From Humibacillus xanthopallidus (GTDB lineage Bacteria > Actinomycetota > Actinomycetes > Actinomycetales > Dermatophilaceae): a stretch of DNA of 64,000 nt. How positions within the stretch are numbered: the first letter of the stretch is position 1; every line of letters begins with the position of its first letter. The translations under genes were made by a program, and so were the position numbers. The stretch covers positions 558,001 to 622,000 of the forward strand of contig NZ_VFPM01000002.1 in the NCBI RefSeq assembly GCF_006716675.1, in the 5' to 3' direction. The notes below the pieces were generated by a model. That model ran no database searches and had not been told where the DNA came from. It was given only the letters and a program-made list of their open reading frames with translations. Positions 46,086 to 56,537 of this stretch are shown piece by piece.

Positions 46086-47236
46086 CGCCCTGCCTCCTCG
46101 TCGCGGAAGTGCTTGATCTGGTACCAGATGAGCGGGGTCACCGCGATGAGGAGCACGACGACGATGGCCGTCGCCTGGCCGGCCTCGCTCGCCGCGAACA
46201 GCTTGTTGAAGAAGAGGTTCGCGATGACGTTGGTGCCGTAGGCGCCGTTGGTCGTGACGTAGACGATGTCGAAGATCTTGAGCACCGTGATGAAGACCGT
46301 CACGAAGACGGTGATGATCGTGCCCTTGATCTGCGGGATGATGACCTTCCAGAAGATCTGCAGCTCGGTCGCGCCGTCGATGCGTGCGGCCTCGACGGTG
46401 TCCTCGGGCACGCCCTTGATGGCCGAGCTGAGCAGCACCATGGCGAAGCCGGCCTGCAGCCAGATGAGGATCACCATGAGCAGGATCGAGTTGAGCTTGA
46501 GCGTGTCGATGGCGAGCCACGTCTGCGGTTCGCCGCCGAGCCCGACCCAGATCGCGTTGAGCAGGCCGGTCTGCGGCTGGCCCGGGTTGTTGTACGCGTA
46601 GATCAGCAGCCAGATGGCCGACGCGCCGACGGCCGAGATGGCCATGGGCAGGAAGATCATGCTCTTGGCGACCTTCTCACCACCGGCCGACAGCTTGTCG
46701 GACAGCACCGCGACGATGACACCGAACGCCACGACGACCGCGGGCACGATGAGCAGCCACAGGATGTTGTTGACGACGGACTGCCAGAACTCGGGGTCAC
46801 TGAAGATCGTCTTGTAGTTCTGCAACCCGACGTAGGCGGTGCTGTCGGAGTTCGCGAACGAGTAGTTGATCGTCTGGAAGGTCGGGTAGATGAGCATGAG
46901 CCCGACGAGGAGCAGCCCCGGCAGCAGGAACGCGTAGGGGATCACGCCCTCCGAGAGCCGCCGTGGCAGGGCCTCGACGAACATGTTGAGGAAGTAGAAG
47001 ATCAGCGCGGCGCCGCCCACCCCTCCGATGATCGCGAGGACGGCGATGACGAACTTGCTCCCGAACTTCTCGGGGTAGTAGCCGAAGGCGAGGAAGAGGT
47101 TCGCCAGGAACCAGATGACCACGACCATGCCGCCGAGCCCGAGCGCCATCTTCGCGGGGTGGGCCCGCAGGGCGGCGTTCGGATCGTCGACCCGCATCTT
47201 CTGGCGCGGCGCTGCCGCGCTCGTGTCGGCGGTCAT
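46082..47236 (-). CDS. Carbohydrate ABC transporter permease (MalF type)
   Basis: The 384-residue protein has about eight membrane helices. Two lie in an N-terminal extension of about 100 residues before the conserved permease core. The EAA loop is [25 protein letters not shown]. It pairs with the MalG-type protein. Its start overlaps the binding-protein stop by four bases (ATGA). Confidence 0.92.
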   Translation of the reverse strand: MTADTSAAAPRQKMRVDDPNAALRAHPAKMALGLGGMVVVIWFLANLFLAFGYYPEKFGSKFVIAVLAIIGGVGGAALIFYFLNMFVEALPRRLSEGVIPYAFLLPGLLLVGLMLIYPTFQTINYSFANSDSTAYVGLQNYKTIFSDPEFWQSVVNNILWLLIVPAVVVAFGVIVAVLSDKLSAGGEKVAKSMIFLPMAISAVGASAIWLLIYAYNNPGQPQTGLLNAIWVGLGGEPQTWLAIDTLKLNSILLMVILIWLQAGFAMVLLSSAIKGVPEDTVEAARIDGATELQIFWKVIIPQIKGTIITVFVTVFITVLKIFDIVYVTTNGAYGTNVIANLFFNKLFAASEAGQATAIVVVLLIAVTPLIWYQIKHFRDEEAGR

Positions 47237-48594
47237 GACTTGGGCCAGGAGGCTTCGATGTTGTCTGCGGTCTGCTTGGAGCTCTGCCCGCTCTCCCACT
47301 TGACCATCTCGGTCCAGAAGGTGCCCGAGCCCACGGCCTTGGGCATGAGGTCGGAGCCGTCGAAGCGCAGGACGTTGGCCTTGTTGGCGATCTCGGCGAT
47401 CTTCTTCGTCGTCTCGTTCGGGTAGTTGCTCAGGTCGAAGGTCTTGTGGGGCGAGAGCCAGCCGCCGGCCTTGGCCCACGGACCGCCGAACTGGTCGGAG
47501 GTGAGGAACTGCATGACCTTCTGGGCGTCGGGGTCGGTGCCGTTGAAGAGGGCTGCGAGGTCGCCGCCACCGAGGATCGCCTGGCCGTCGTAGCCGCCCT
47601 CGAACTTCGGGAAGACGTAGATGCCGACCTGGTTGTCGAGGTCCGCCTGGACGTTCTTCGGGTAGAACGTCGTCGCGAAGTTGCCCTGGCGGTGCAGGTA
47701 GCACTTCGGCGGGTTGGAGAAGGCGGGGGTCATGGCGTCACCGAACGGGGTGTTGAGCACGCCCTTCGTGCCGCCGAGGACCATCTTCGGGTCCTTGTTG
47801 AACTTCGCCGCCTCGTCGAGGGCCTTGACGACACGGGGGTCGTTGAAGGGGATGCGGTGCGAGGTCCACTGGTCGTAGACGTCCGGGCCGTACATGCGAA
47901 GCATGAGCTCCTCGACCCAGTCGGTGCCGACCCAGCCCGTGGCCTGGTCGGAGCCCCAGCCGATGCACCACGGCGTGACGCCCGTGGCGATGATCTTGTC
48001 GGCGACATCGGTCTGCAGCTGCTGGATGGTCTCGGGCGAGGTGGTCCAGCCGCCCTTCTCGTAGGCGGCCTTGGGGTACCACACGATGCTCTTGACGGCA
48101 TTGCGCATCGGCGCGCCGTAGACGCGACCCTTGTAGCGGCCAGCGTCGAGGAAGCCGGGCAGCAGGGTGCTCTGGAGCTTGTCGTAGTCGAGGTAGGTGT
48201 CGATCGGCCAGACCTTCTTCTGGCTCGCGAACTCGAGCATGCCGCCGGGCTGGGGGAAGAGCCCGATGTCGGGGGCGTCGCCGGAGTTGACCTTCTGCTT
48301 GATCGTCGTCGTGAAGTCCTGGTCGGACGTGTACTGGATATCGATGCCGCTGCTCTTCTCGAAGTCGGCGAGCGAGGCGTTGAAGTTCTTCTCCTCGTCG
48401 CCGCCGAACGCACCGAGGATCGTCACGACCTTGTCGCCGTCGGCGGTGCCGCCGTCGATGAAGCCGCCCGCAGCACCGGCCGCGCCGGATCCACCGCCAC
48501 CGGCGTTGGGGTTCTGGAGGCATCCGGTGAGCACGAGAGCCGCAGCGGCGACCACCCCGCCAGCCCTCAGTGCACGTCTGGGAATTCCACTCAT
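47233..48594 (-). CDS. Sugar-binding lipoprotein of the ABC importer
   Basis: The 453-residue protein has a lipoprotein signal with LTGC (cysteine at about residue 26) and a Gly-rich linker. It then has a solute-binding fold (VVTILGAFGGDEEKNFNASLADFEKSSGIDIQYTS onward). Many aromatic residues and the pairing with MalF/MalG-type permeases suggest an oligosaccharide ligand such as alpha-glucosides. No ATPase gene is in the operon, so a shared MsiK-type ATPase elsewhere is likely. The ATG at 48594 is chosen; an upstream extension is not supported. Confidence 0.9.
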   Translation of the reverse strand: MSGIPRRALRAGGVVAAAALVLTGCLQNPNAGGGGSGAAGAAGGFIDGGTADGDKVVTILGAFGGDEEKNFNASLADFEKSSGIDIQYTSDQDFTTTIKQKVNSGDAPDIGLFPQPGGMLEFASQKKVWPIDTYLDYDKLQSTLLPGFLDAGRYKGRVYGAPMRNAVKSIVWYPKAAYEKGGWTTSPETIQQLQTDVADKIIATGVTPWCIGWGSDQATGWVGTDWVEELMLRMYGPDVYDQWTSHRIPFNDPRVVKALDEAAKFNKDPKMVLGGTKGVLNTPFGDAMTPAFSNPPKCYLHRQGNFATTFYPKNVQADLDNQVGIYVFPKFEGGYDGQAILGGGDLAALFNGTDPDAQKVMQFLTSDQFGGPWAKAGGWLSPHKTFDLSNYPNETTKKIAEIANKANVLRFDGSDLMPKAVGSGTFWTEMVKWESGQSSKQTADNIEASWPKS

Positions 48595-48639
48595 GGTCGC
48601 TCCTCGTCGTTGAGTTGTGCGTCGATCCCCACCGATCAA

Positions 48640-48655
48640 CGTGACCACGGTCACG
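48640..48655. promoter_or_regulatory. Palindromic operator upstream of the sugar ABC operon
   Basis: CGTGACC-AC-GGTCACG is a perfect 7+2+7 palindrome about 45 bases upstream of the binding-protein start. The position and symmetry suit a LacI- or GntR-type sugar repressor. No regulator gene is adjacent. Confidence 0.6.
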
Positions 48656-48843
48656 CGGACTAGACCATTCCTACCGCGTCGCCGGGGGCCGGTCCAGTGA
48701 CAGACACGCGACAGTGACCAGTGCGTGACCTTCGGGCAGGAACGGACGTCAAGCGGGCGCGAAGCGGGCGTGCCCGCGGTTCGGCGGGCCTTCGTGAAGC
48801 GGTGTGAAAGGGACGAACTGCCTTGCCGTCGTCCCGTACCCGC

Positions 48844-50574
48844 TCAGACGCAGCGACCGTCCTTGCACTCGTGGTCGAAGAGGGCGCGCGCGAGCACCGT
48901 CGTCATGTCGCCCGGGCTCGGCGCCGAGTAGAAGTCGGAGTAGGTCATCCGGGAGATCGCCGTGAGCGCCTTGGGGTCCACGTCCGGCCCGATGCCGATC
49001 GTCGTGATCGCGATCGGCTTCGCCGGGTTGCTCGCCGCGCGCAGGTTGGCCTTGAGCTGCTCGAGCGAGATGCCGTTCGGGTCGTCGTTGCGCCCGTCGG
49101 TCATGACGACGACGGCGTTGACACGGTCGGGGTCGTAGCTCTTCATCGCGGTCTGGTATGCCGCCCAGATCGTGTCGTAGAGACCCGTCCCGCCCCCGAC
49201 GTTCTTGCTGAGGGCGGCGGCGCCGGCGGCGACCGTGGCGCGGTGCGCCGGGTCGTCGAGGCGGCCGATGGGCGCGACCTGCTTGTAGTCGGTGCCCCCG
49301 GCGCCGATGCCGATGGAGAAGAACCACAGCCCGAGCTTCGTGCTCCTGGGCAGCGCGGAGAGGGCGATGCCGGCTGCCTCCTGGGTGATGGCGACGCGGG
49401 TCGTGTTGCCCACCTTCTCGTTCATCGACCCGGAGACGTCGAAGACGGCGAGCAGCGAGAAGTCGGTCGTGGCCGACTGCCAGGTGTCGGTGGCCCGGGC
49501 GACGGTCGGAGCGTCGGGCTGAGGACCCACCTTGACGTCGCCGATGCTGCCCTGAGGAGTCGGCATCGTGACGGGAACCGATGTCGAGCGGATCCCGTAC
49601 TGCGCGAAGATGGTCGCCGCCTTGGGCCCCTGGAGGTAGGCGCGGAGCAGCTCGACGGCCTGGTCGCGCACCGGGTCGGTCGCGACGTTGACGAGCGAGA
49701 ACTCGAAGGCCGGGGTGCCCTCGGCCGGCGTCACCGACACCATCTTGTGGTCGGGGTAGAGCCGGTTGTGGTCGATGAGGTCGGCCTCGGCGACGGGGAA
49801 GGCCCGCGCCTTGTCAGGAGTTTCGTTGTAGGTCGCGAAGAGGTCGTCGATGGAGGCCGCCGCGCCCTGGGCGAGCTTGGGGATGACGGTGCGCCCCTGC
49901 TCGGCGCTCAGCTGCGGCAGGGCCGACGCCAGCGTGAGCATGCCGGCCGTCGTCGTACGGGGGTCGCTGAGGCGGATCGGCGCATCGGAGGCGACGAGGT
50001 CGAGCCATTGCGGCTGGCCCTCGAGCGACGTCGCCTCGGTCGGGTCCATCGCGATGACGAGAGGGCTCTTCGCGAAGGGCTGCGCCACCTTGGCGTTGAT
50101 CTTGGCCGTCTGGTTGACCCGCTCGACCCAGCGCGGGGAGTCGGGGATCCAGCCGTCGGGCCGGTTGGGCTGGCCCTGGCCGAGGCCGATCATGGCCTCG
50201 ATCGGCGTCTTGCCCTTGACGAGGTAGTCGACGCACGGCGACGACGGGTCGGCCTGGTACTGCTTCGCGAGCGCGAGGGTCGCCGGCTGTGCGGCCTCGG
50301 ACACCCACAGGGTCACGGGCGTGCGGTCAGGACAGGCCTTGCCGGTCACCGACGGGAGGGCGGAGAGCGGGATCGCCGTGTCGCGGCCCGTCCACCAGAT
50401 CGCGCCGCCGACGCCGGCGCCGACAAGCAGCACGACGCCCAGGATCGACGCGATGACGCGGTTGCGGCGCCGTGCGGCGAGCTTGGCCTCGAGAGCCTTT
50501 CGCGCGGCACGGCTCTCGACGAGGCTCTTCTCGTACGGGCCGACCGGGCGCTGTGGAGGGGTGGGGCTGGTCAA
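48844..50574 (-). CDS. Membrane-anchored substrate-binding/VWA domain protein (copy 1)
   Basis: The 576-residue protein has a cytoplasmic N-terminus with GPYEKSLVESRAARKALEAKL, one membrane helix (about residues 39-60), an extracytoplasmic periplasmic-binding-protein-like domain (about 80-350) and a C-terminal VWA domain. The MIDAS motif DVSGSM is near residue 379, followed by VGGGTGLYDTIWAAY and VVMTDGRNDD. The start is TTG at 50574 with GAGG upstream. It is a paralogue of the gene at 56538. The function is unknown; the VWA domain suggests divalent-metal-dependent protein binding outside the cell. Confidence 0.85.
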   Translation of the reverse strand: MTSPTPPQRPVGPYEKSLVESRAARKALEAKLAARRRNRVIASILGVVLLVGAGVGGAIWWTGRDTAIPLSALPSVTGKACPDRTPVTLWVSEAAQPATLALAKQYQADPSSPCVDYLVKGKTPIEAMIGLGQGQPNRPDGWIPDSPRWVERVNQTAKINAKVAQPFAKSPLVIAMDPTEATSLEGQPQWLDLVASDAPIRLSDPRTTTAGMLTLASALPQLSAEQGRTVIPKLAQGAAASIDDLFATYNETPDKARAFPVAEADLIDHNRLYPDHKMVSVTPAEGTPAFEFSLVNVATDPVRDQAVELLRAYLQGPKAATIFAQYGIRSTSVPVTMPTPQGSIGDVKVGPQPDAPTVARATDTWQSATTDFSLLAVFDVSGSMNEKVGNTTRVAITQEAAGIALSALPRSTKLGLWFFSIGIGAGGTDYKQVAPIGRLDDPAHRATVAAGAAALSKNVGGGTGLYDTIWAAYQTAMKSYDPDRVNAVVVMTDGRNDDPNGISLEQLKANLRAASNPAKPIAITTIGIGPDVDPKALTAISRMTYSDFYSAPSPGDMTTVLARALFDHECKDGRCV

Positions 50575-50739
50575 CGGGGTTCCTCACATGTGGACTCCCC
50601 GGCAGCCCGGGGCGTCAGGATGATCCACCGGTGAAAGGTACCCGGCGGGCCGCGCAGAATGGTGCCTGACCCCTGACCGTTCTGTCGAATGCCCGAATTG
50701 TGACGCACCACCGTTGGCGGTGCTCCCGGACGGGCCGGG

Positions 50740-51681
50740 TCAGCCGGTCTCGGCCAGGTCGGCCCGGTGGGGGGCGTGCGCTCCGGCGCGCTCGACCGTC
50801 AGTGCGCCGGTGCGCAGGGCGCGCCGCACGGCCGGGGCGACGTCCGCGAGGGCGGCTGCCCGCAGCGACTCGCGCTGGGCGCGACCCCCGAGCAGGCCTG
50901 CGTCGAGCAGACCCGAGACGAGCCCCGCCATGAAGGAGTCGCCGGCGCCGACGGTGTCGACGACGTCGACGACGGGGGCCGGCAGCGACTCCACCTCACC
51001 GGTGGCCGGCACGCTGACGACCGCACCCGCCCCGCCGAGCGTGACGACGAGCAGCGCCGGGCCGAGGGTGCCCCACGTCGCGATGACGTCCTCGAGCGGC
51101 TCACCGGGGCAGAGCCACTCGACGTCCTCGTCGCTCAGCTTCACGACGTCGGCGCTCGCGATGGCCTCCTCGATGAGGCGTCGCGCGTCGGCGGGGGCGC
51201 CCATGAGGCTCGGTCGCGCGTTGGGGTCGTAGGAGACGGTCGCTCCCGTCGCCCTGGCGGCAGTCAGGGCGGCGCGCACGTCCGCGCCGCCGGGCTCGAG
51301 CACCGCGGCGATGCTCCCCGTGTGCACGTGGCCGTATGCCGTGAGGTCGGCGATCGGCGCCAGCCGCCAGTCGATGTCGAAGACGTAGGTCGCCGCCCCG
51401 GTCGCGTCGAGCGTGGCGTGGGCGACGGTCGTGAAGGGAGCGTCCTGGGAGCCGGGGGTCAGGGCGACCCCGCGCTCACGGCATACGGCCTCGATGCGGC
51501 GGCCGCGCTCGTCGGTCGCGATCCACGTGGCGAGGTCGACGGGGTGGTCGAGCGCCGCGAGCCCGAAGGCAACGTTGGCGGGGCTGCCGCCGACGTGCTC
51601 GGTCACGGTGCCCGACGCGTCGGTCACCGCGTCGACGAGGGCCTCGCCGATGACGAGGGTGCGCACGGGGACGGGGCTCAT
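50740..51681 (-). CDS. PfkB family carbohydrate kinase (fructokinase-like)
   Basis: The 313-residue kinase has the N-terminal GGSPANVAFGLAALDHPV motif and the catalytic VDTVGAGDSFMAGLVSG motif, whose Asp is the base. SYDPNARPSLMG fits fructokinase-like members. The substrate is probably fructose or a related sugar. It starts 11 bases after glpX on the same strand, which puts a sugar kinase and a gluconeogenic phosphatase in one operon. Confidence 0.88.
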   Translation of the reverse strand: MSPVPVRTLVIGEALVDAVTDASGTVTEHVGGSPANVAFGLAALDHPVDLATWIATDERGRRIEAVCRERGVALTPGSQDAPFTTVAHATLDATGAATYVFDIDWRLAPIADLTAYGHVHTGSIAAVLEPGGADVRAALTAARATGATVSYDPNARPSLMGAPADARRLIEEAIASADVVKLSDEDVEWLCPGEPLEDVIATWGTLGPALLVVTLGGAGAVVSVPATGEVESLPAPVVDVVDTVGAGDSFMAGLVSGLLDAGLLGGRAQRESLRAAALADVAPAVRRALRTGALTVERAGAHAPHRADLAETG

Positions 51682-51692
51682 GGCGGCTCTCC

Positions 51693-52685
51693 TCAGGGCT
51701 CGATCATGTCGGTGCTGCCGAACCAGCCGGGTCGGTCGAAGCGGTGCTCGCTGTCGATCGTGCGGATGGTGCCGCTGCGCGAGCGCATGACGAGTGAGTT
51801 GGTGCGGGCCGACTTCGCGCCGTAGCGCACGCCACGCAGCAGCTCACCGTCGGTGATGCCCGTGGCGACGAAGAAGCAGTCGCCGACGACGAGGTCGTCG
51901 GTGGAGAGCACGCGGTCGAGGTCGTGGCCGGCGTCGAGGGCGCGCTGGCGCTCGTCGTCGTCCTTGGGCCACAGCCGGCCCTGGATGACACCGCCGGTGC
52001 ACTTGATCGCGCATGCGGCGATGATGCCCTCGGGGGTGCCGCCGATGCCGAGGAGCAGGTCGACGCCGGTGTTGGGTCGGGCGGCCATGACCGCGCCGGC
52101 GACGTCGCCGTCGACGATGTAGCGGATGCGGGCGCCGGTGTCGCGGATCTGCTGCGCGAGGGCGTCGTGCCGTGGCCGGTCGAGCATGACGACCGTGACG
52201 TCAGCGGGAGTCTCCTTCTTGGCCTTGGCGATTCGCCGGATGTTCTCGGCCACGGGCAGGCGGATGTCGACGACGTCGGCCGCCTCGGGGCCAGTGGCGA
52301 TCTTGTCCATGTAGAAGACGGCTGACGGGTCGTACATCGCGCCCCGGTTGGCCACGGCCATGACGGCGACCGCGTTGTTCATGCCCTTGGCCGTCAGGGT
52401 CGTGCCGTCGATCGGGTCGACGGCGACGTCGACCTCGGGGCCGGTGCCGTCGCCGACGTGCTCGCCGTTGTAGAGCATCGGGGCGTTGTCCTTCTCGCCC
52501 TCACCGATGACGACGACGCCGTTCATGCTGACGGTGGAGATCATGGCGCGCATCGCCTCGACCGCGGCGCCGTCGGCCTTGTTCTTCTCTCCGCGGCCCA
52601 CCCATCGGCCTCCGGCCATCGCGGCCGCCTCGGTGACCCGCACCAGCTCGAGAGCGAGGTTGCGGTCGGGCTGGCTGTGCTTCAT
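51693..52685 (-). CDS. glpX: Class II fructose-1,6-bisphosphatase
   Basis: The 330-residue enzyme releases phosphate from fructose-1,6-bisphosphate in gluconeogenesis and is the main form in actinobacteria. Metal ligands are in GEGEKD (residues 61-66) and D90-P-I-D93-[26 protein letters not shown] is typical. The ATG at 52685 gives [24 protein letters not shown], the family start. It is divergent from a DUF4245 gene, an arrangement also seen in mycobacteria. Confidence 0.95.
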   Translation of the reverse strand: MKHSQPDRNLALELVRVTEAAAMAGGRWVGRGEKNKADGAAVEAMRAMISTVSMNGVVVIGEGEKDNAPMLYNGEHVGDGTGPEVDVAVDPIDGTTLTAKGMNNAVAVMAVANRGAMYDPSAVFYMDKIATGPEAADVVDIRLPVAENIRRIAKAKKETPADVTVVMLDRPRHDALAQQIRDTGARIRYIVDGDVAGAVMAARPNTGVDLLLGIGGTPEGIIAACAIKCTGGVIQGRLWPKDDDERQRALDAGHDLDRVLSTDDLVVGDCFFVATGITDGELLRGVRYGAKSARTNSLVMRSRSGTIRTIDSEHRFDRPGWFGSTDMIEP

Positions 52686-52789
52686 CGAGTCCTCCGTAGG
52701 CTCCGTTGCACTGTCGCGAGTGGGCGACAGCCTATCGGGCGGGGAGAGGCGGTTTGGACGCGCGTCCAACGGCGGGGGACGATGGGGCC

Positions 52790-53377
52790 ATGACCGCACC
52801 GGGCAGCTCAGCGCCCCCGCCCGCAGCCCCCGCGAGCCGCTACTCGTTGGGCTCGATGCCCAACATGCTGCGCTCGCTCCTCGTCATCGGCTTCTTCCTG
52901 CTCGTGCTCGTCGCGATCGTGCCGCGCATGAGCGAGGTCGAGCGGCCGGCCGTCGACGCAGCGGGCAAGGCCTCGAGCGTCGCCGCGCAGACACGCTGGC
53001 CGATCGAGATGCCGACCGGTCTCGGCTCGGGCTGGGTGCCGACGACGGCGACCTACGCGCCCGGCACCGACAAGGTGCCCACCTTCACGACGGTCTGGAA
53101 GACCCCTGCCGGTGGCGACATCGCCTTCAAGCAGGCCGCCGCGCCGAGCGACACCTGGCTCTCGACGTCGGTCACCGACAACCCCATGGCCGGCACTGTC
53201 GCCGTCGGCGGCCGCACCGTGGAGCGGTATGCCGGTGGGCGCACCGCGCAGGTCAGCTACGTCGTGCGCCCCTCCGCCTCGGGCGGCCTCACCCTCGTCG
53301 CGACGACGAACGCGAGCGAGGACGAGCTCAAGACCTTCGTCGCGGCCCTCAAGCCGGTCACTCCGACCGCGCCCTGA
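52790..53377 (+). CDS. DUF4245 membrane-anchored protein
   Basis: The 195-residue protein has a Pro/Ala-rich N-terminus, one membrane helix (about residues 24-46) and an extracytoplasmic domain ([41 protein letters not shown] to LKPVTPTAP). It belongs to DUF4245, a family that travels with glpX in actinobacteria. The function is unknown. The ATG at 52790 lies 104 bases from glpX. Confidence 0.85.
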   Translation: MTAPGSSAPPPAAPASRYSLGSMPNMLRSLLVIGFFLLVLVAIVPRMSEVERPAVDAAGKASSVAAQTRWPIEMPTGLGSGWVPTTATYAPGTDKVPTFTTVWKTPAGGDIAFKQAAAPSDTWLSTSVTDNPMAGTVAVGGRTVERYAGGRTAQVSYVVRPSASGGLTLVATTNASEDELKTFVAALKPVTPTAP

Positions 53378-53397
53378 CCCGAGGCGCAACCCACGAC

Positions 53398-53600
53398 CCC
53401 AACCGCAGACTGATCCGCGGACAGATCCGCAGACTGATCCGCCGCACGACCGCCATCGCAGACTGATCCGCAGACAGATCTGGGCGCACGACCTCCATCG
53501 CAGACTGATCCGCGGATTGATCGGGCTGAAGCGTCTGACTGCGGATCAGTCTGCATTCCTGGTTGTCGGGGCAGCAGCAGACGCAGACTGATCTGCAGGT
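53398..53600. repeat. Array of GCAGACTGATCCGC repeats with one inverted copy
   Basis: GCAGACTGATCCGC occurs directly about four times (about 53405, 53425, 53458 and 53500), with shorter ACAGATC variants between. An inverted copy GCGGATCAGTCTGC is near 53540 and a degenerate copy near 53585. Together they form alternative long hairpins across the 274-base gap between the convergent DUF4245 and xseB genes. No reading frame here looks real. Confidence 0.8.
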
Positions 53601-53651
53601 AGATCCAGGTCGAGCGGGGCCGGACACGTCGGCCCGATCAGAGGCCGCGGG

Positions 53652-53966
53652 TCAGGACTCGTCGAAGATCTCGTCGTCGGCGTGCAAGGTTGCGGGCGGC
53701 GCCGGTCGGGTGGCCTGTTCGATCTCGGTCTGCGCGTCGTCGAGCCACCGGGCGCAGTGCGCGGCGAGAGCCTCTCCACGCCGCCACAGCTGCATCGAGT
53801 CCTCGAGCGGTGCCTGGCCGGTCTCGAGACGCGAGACGATCGAGACGAGCTCCTCGCGGGCGTCCTCGTATCGCATCCCGGCGATGTCGGGGAAGGCGAC
53901 CTCGGTGCCACCGGCCGCCTCGGCGGCTCTCTGCGACGGGTCGGTCGAGGCAACGGGGTCGGGCAT
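53652..53966 (-). CDS. xseB: Exodeoxyribonuclease VII small subunit
   Basis: The 104-residue protein contains the XseB core MRYEDAREELVSIVSRLETGQAPLEDSMQLWRRGEALAAHCARWLDDAQTEIE, a helical hairpin that wraps the large subunit. The N- and C-terminal ends are low-complexity. The ATG at 53966 (MPDPVA) is chosen over a GTG at 53975. The gene directly follows xseA. Confidence 0.93.
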   Translation of the reverse strand: MPDPVASTDPSQRAAEAAGGTEVAFPDIAGMRYEDAREELVSIVSRLETGQAPLEDSMQLWRRGEALAAHCARWLDDAQTEIEQATRPAPPATLHADDEIFDES

Positions 53967-53976
53967 GGCCGCCACC

Positions 53977-55320
53977 CTACGACGACTTCTTCGTCGTCGG
54001 GCGCGCGGTGGCCTTGGCCGTGCGTGGCGCCCGGCGTCTCGGCGCGGCCTTCACCGGAGGGTCGCCAGCGTCCGCAGCGGGGTCGTCGGCGATGCCGTCG
54101 CTGACCGGCCTCACACCGAAGTCGCCGCGCGCGACCCGCACCCGCAGGAGCTCGCCGATGCCCACCTCGTCGCGGTCCATGACGATGCGTCCGTCGCGGT
54201 GCTGCACGACGGCATACCCCCGCTCGAGCGTCGACTGGGGCGAGAGCGCGACGACCTGACGTCGCAGGTGCTCGGCCTCGTCGGCCGCCCGGTGCAGACG
54301 CGTCTCGAGGCGCATCGCGGCGCGGCTGCGCAAGGTGGCGATCTCCTGGCGCCGCACGCGCACGAGGGCAACGGGGTCGGCCATCACCGGCCGGCTGAGG
54401 AGCGCCCGCAGACCTGCCCGCTCGCTCTCGAGGCGACGCCCGACGGCGCGACGGAGGCGGTCGCGCCCGCCGTCGACGAGGGCGAGCTCGCGCTGGGCGT
54501 CCGGCACGACCTTCTTGCCGGCGTCGGTGGGGGTCGAGGCGCGCCAGTCGGCGACGAGGTCGAGCAGTGGCTGGTCGACATCATGGCCGATGGCGCTGAT
54601 GACTGGGGTGCGCGCGGCAGCGACGGCTCGCACCATGGCCTCGTTGGAGAAGGGCAGCAGCTCCTCGAGGGCTCCGCCTCCGCGGGCGATGACGATGACC
54701 TCGACCTCGGGATGAGCGTCGAGCTCGCGCAGCGCCTCGATGACCTCGGTCACGGCGGTGGTGCCCTGCACGGCGACCTCGCGGATCTCGAAGCGCACGG
54801 CCGGCCAGCGCCTGCGGGCGTTCTCGACGACGTCCTTCTCGGCAGCGGAGCTGCGCCCGGTCACGAGTCCGACCCGCTTGGGCAGGAAGGGGATCGGGCG
54901 CTTGCGCTCCGCGGCGAAGACGCCCTCGGCGGCGAGGGTGCGCTTGAGGATCTCGACCCGGGCGAGGAGGTCGCCGATGCCGACGGGGCGGATCTGTCGC
55001 GCCTCGAGCTGGAGGGTGCCGCGCTTGGTCCAGAAGGTCGGCTTGGCCTGGAGCACCACCCGCGAGCCCTGCGCGAGGGGGATCGGCATCGCGTTGACGG
55101 CGTTCATCGGCACCGAGACCGACAGCGACATGTCGACGTCGGGGTCACGCAGGGTGAGGAACGCCGTGCCGCCGCGCGGGTTGAACTGCACGACCTGGCC
55201 CTCGACCCAGAGCTGGCTCATCCGGTCGACGTAGTCGCTGATCTTGAGGCTGAGCACCCGCACCGGCCACGGCTGCTCGGCCGTCGTGTCAGCGGCCTTC
55301 TCCGGCAGCGGGCTCGTCAT
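53977..55320 (-). CDS. xseA: Exodeoxyribonuclease VII large subunit
   Basis: The 447-residue catalytic subunit degrades single-stranded DNA from both ends. An OB-fold is at residues 15-110 ([40 protein letters not shown]). The nuclease domain follows, with [27 protein letters not shown] and [44 protein letters not shown] is also conserved. A basic Ala/Arg tail is added. The ATG at 55320 is chosen. ispH is divergent, as in many actinobacteria. Confidence 0.95.
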   Translation of the reverse strand: MTSPLPEKAADTTAEQPWPVRVLSLKISDYVDRMSQLWVEGQVVQFNPRGGTAFLTLRDPDVDMSLSVSVPMNAVNAMPIPLAQGSRVVLQAKPTFWTKRGTLQLEARQIRPVGIGDLLARVEILKRTLAAEGVFAAERKRPIPFLPKRVGLVTGRSSAAEKDVVENARRRWPAVRFEIREVAVQGTTAVTEVIEALRELDAHPEVEVIVIARGGGALEELLPFSNEAMVRAVAAARTPVISAIGHDVDQPLLDLVADWRASTPTDAGKKVVPDAQRELALVDGGRDRLRRAVGRRLESERAGLRALLSRPVMADPVALVRVRRQEIATLRSRAAMRLETRLHRAADEAEHLRRQVVALSPQSTLERGYAVVQHRDGRIVMDRDEVGIGELLRVRVARGDFGVRPVSDGIADDPAADAGDPPVKAAPRRRAPRTAKATARPTTKKSS

Positions 55321-55414
55321 GCTCACCCGGGTCACCCTATGCTCCGCACGGCCCGTGCGCCGCGAGCCGAGCGGGGGAGCAGGCGGTGGTGGCCCGCCAC
55401 GTACGATGGGGGCC

Positions 55415-56449
55415 ATGAGTGAGCCAGCCGACCAGACGTCCGTCAAGAAGGTCCTCCTCGCGGCACCGCGCGGCTACTGCGCAGGTGTCGATCGGGCCGT
55501 CGTGACCGTCGAGAAGGCGCTCGAGCTCTATGGCCCGCCCGTCTACGTGCGCAAGCAGATCGTGCACAACAAGCACGTCGTCAACACGCTGGAGAAGCGC
55601 GGCGCGATCTTCGTCGACGAGACCGACGAGGTGCCCGAGGGCGCGACGGTCATCTTCTCCGCCCACGGTGTGGCTCCCGTGGTGCACGAGGAGGCGAAGG
55701 CCCGCAGCCTCAAGACGATCGATGCGACGTGTCCCCTCGTGACGAAGGTGCACCGCGAGGCCGTGCGCTTCGCCGACGACGACTTCGACATCCTGCTCAT
55801 CGGCCACGAGGGCCACGAGGAGGTCGTCGGCACGGCCGGTGAGGCACCCGAGCACATCACCCTCGTCGACGGGCCCGACGACGTCGACAACGTCACCGTG
55901 CGCGACCCGGAGAAGGTCGTCTGGCTCTCGCAGACCACCCTCTCCGTGGACGAGACGATGGAGACGGTGGCGCGCCTCAAGGAGAAGTTCCCGGCCCTGC
56001 AGAGCCCCCCGTCCGACGACATCTGCTACGCCACGCAGAACCGCCAGCTCGCCGTCAAGCAGATGGCGAAGGACACCGACCTCATGATCGTCGTCGGGTC
56101 GCGCAACTCGTCGAACTCGGTGCGCCTCGTCGAGGTGGCCATCGAGCACGGTGCCCGTGACGGTCACCTCGTGGACTTCGCCGACGAGATCGACGACGCC
56201 TGGCTCGAGGGTGTCTCGACCGTGGGTGTCACCTCCGGCGCGAGCGTGCCGGAGGTGCTCGTGCGCGACGTGCTGGCCTGGCTGGCAGAGCGCGGCTACG
56301 GCGAGGTCGAGGCCGTCATCGCCGCCGAGGAGTCGCTGCTCTTCTCCCTGCCCACCGAGCTGCGCCGTGACCTCAAGGCCCGCAAGGGTGAGGACGCGGG
56401 CACCCTGCGCCACGACGGCTCCTTCGAGGACGCCGGCTCGCTGCACTGA
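55415..56449 (+). CDS. ispH: 4-hydroxy-3-methylbut-2-enyl diphosphate reductase
   Basis: The 344-residue enzyme performs the last step of the MEP isoprenoid pathway, making IPP and DMAPP. The cluster cysteines are C22 (GYCAGVD), C106 (DATCPLVTK) and C204 ([10 protein letters not shown]). Substrate-binding residues are seen in [17 protein letters not shown] and SRNSSNS. The ATG at 55415 is chosen; ATG 55406 would add three residues. Confidence 0.96.
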   Translation: MSEPADQTSVKKVLLAAPRGYCAGVDRAVVTVEKALELYGPPVYVRKQIVHNKHVVNTLEKRGAIFVDETDEVPEGATVIFSAHGVAPVVHEEAKARSLKTIDATCPLVTKVHREAVRFADDDFDILLIGHEGHEEVVGTAGEAPEHITLVDGPDDVDNVTVRDPEKVVWLSQTTLSVDETMETVARLKEKFPALQSPPSDDICYATQNRQLAVKQMAKDTDLMIVVGSRNSSNSVRLVEVAIEHGARDGHLVDFADEIDDAWLEGVSTVGVTSGASVPEVLVRDVLAWLAERGYGEVEAVIAAEESLLFSLPTELRRDLKARKGEDAGTLRHDGSFEDAGSLH

Positions 56450-56537
56450 CTGCCAGGCCCCGCCGCTGGCGGGTCGCCGGCTCCCGAGCCCTAGGTCCGT
56501 CGCACGCAGGTTGCGGGTCGCTGACTGAGACGGTGCC

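Noticed and set aside
53398..53600. The GCAGACTGATCCGC array as a plasmid or chromosome origin (iteron-like)
   Set aside because: No replication initiator gene or DnaA boxes are near, the DNA is not AT-rich, and its place between convergent genes fits terminator-like repeats better.
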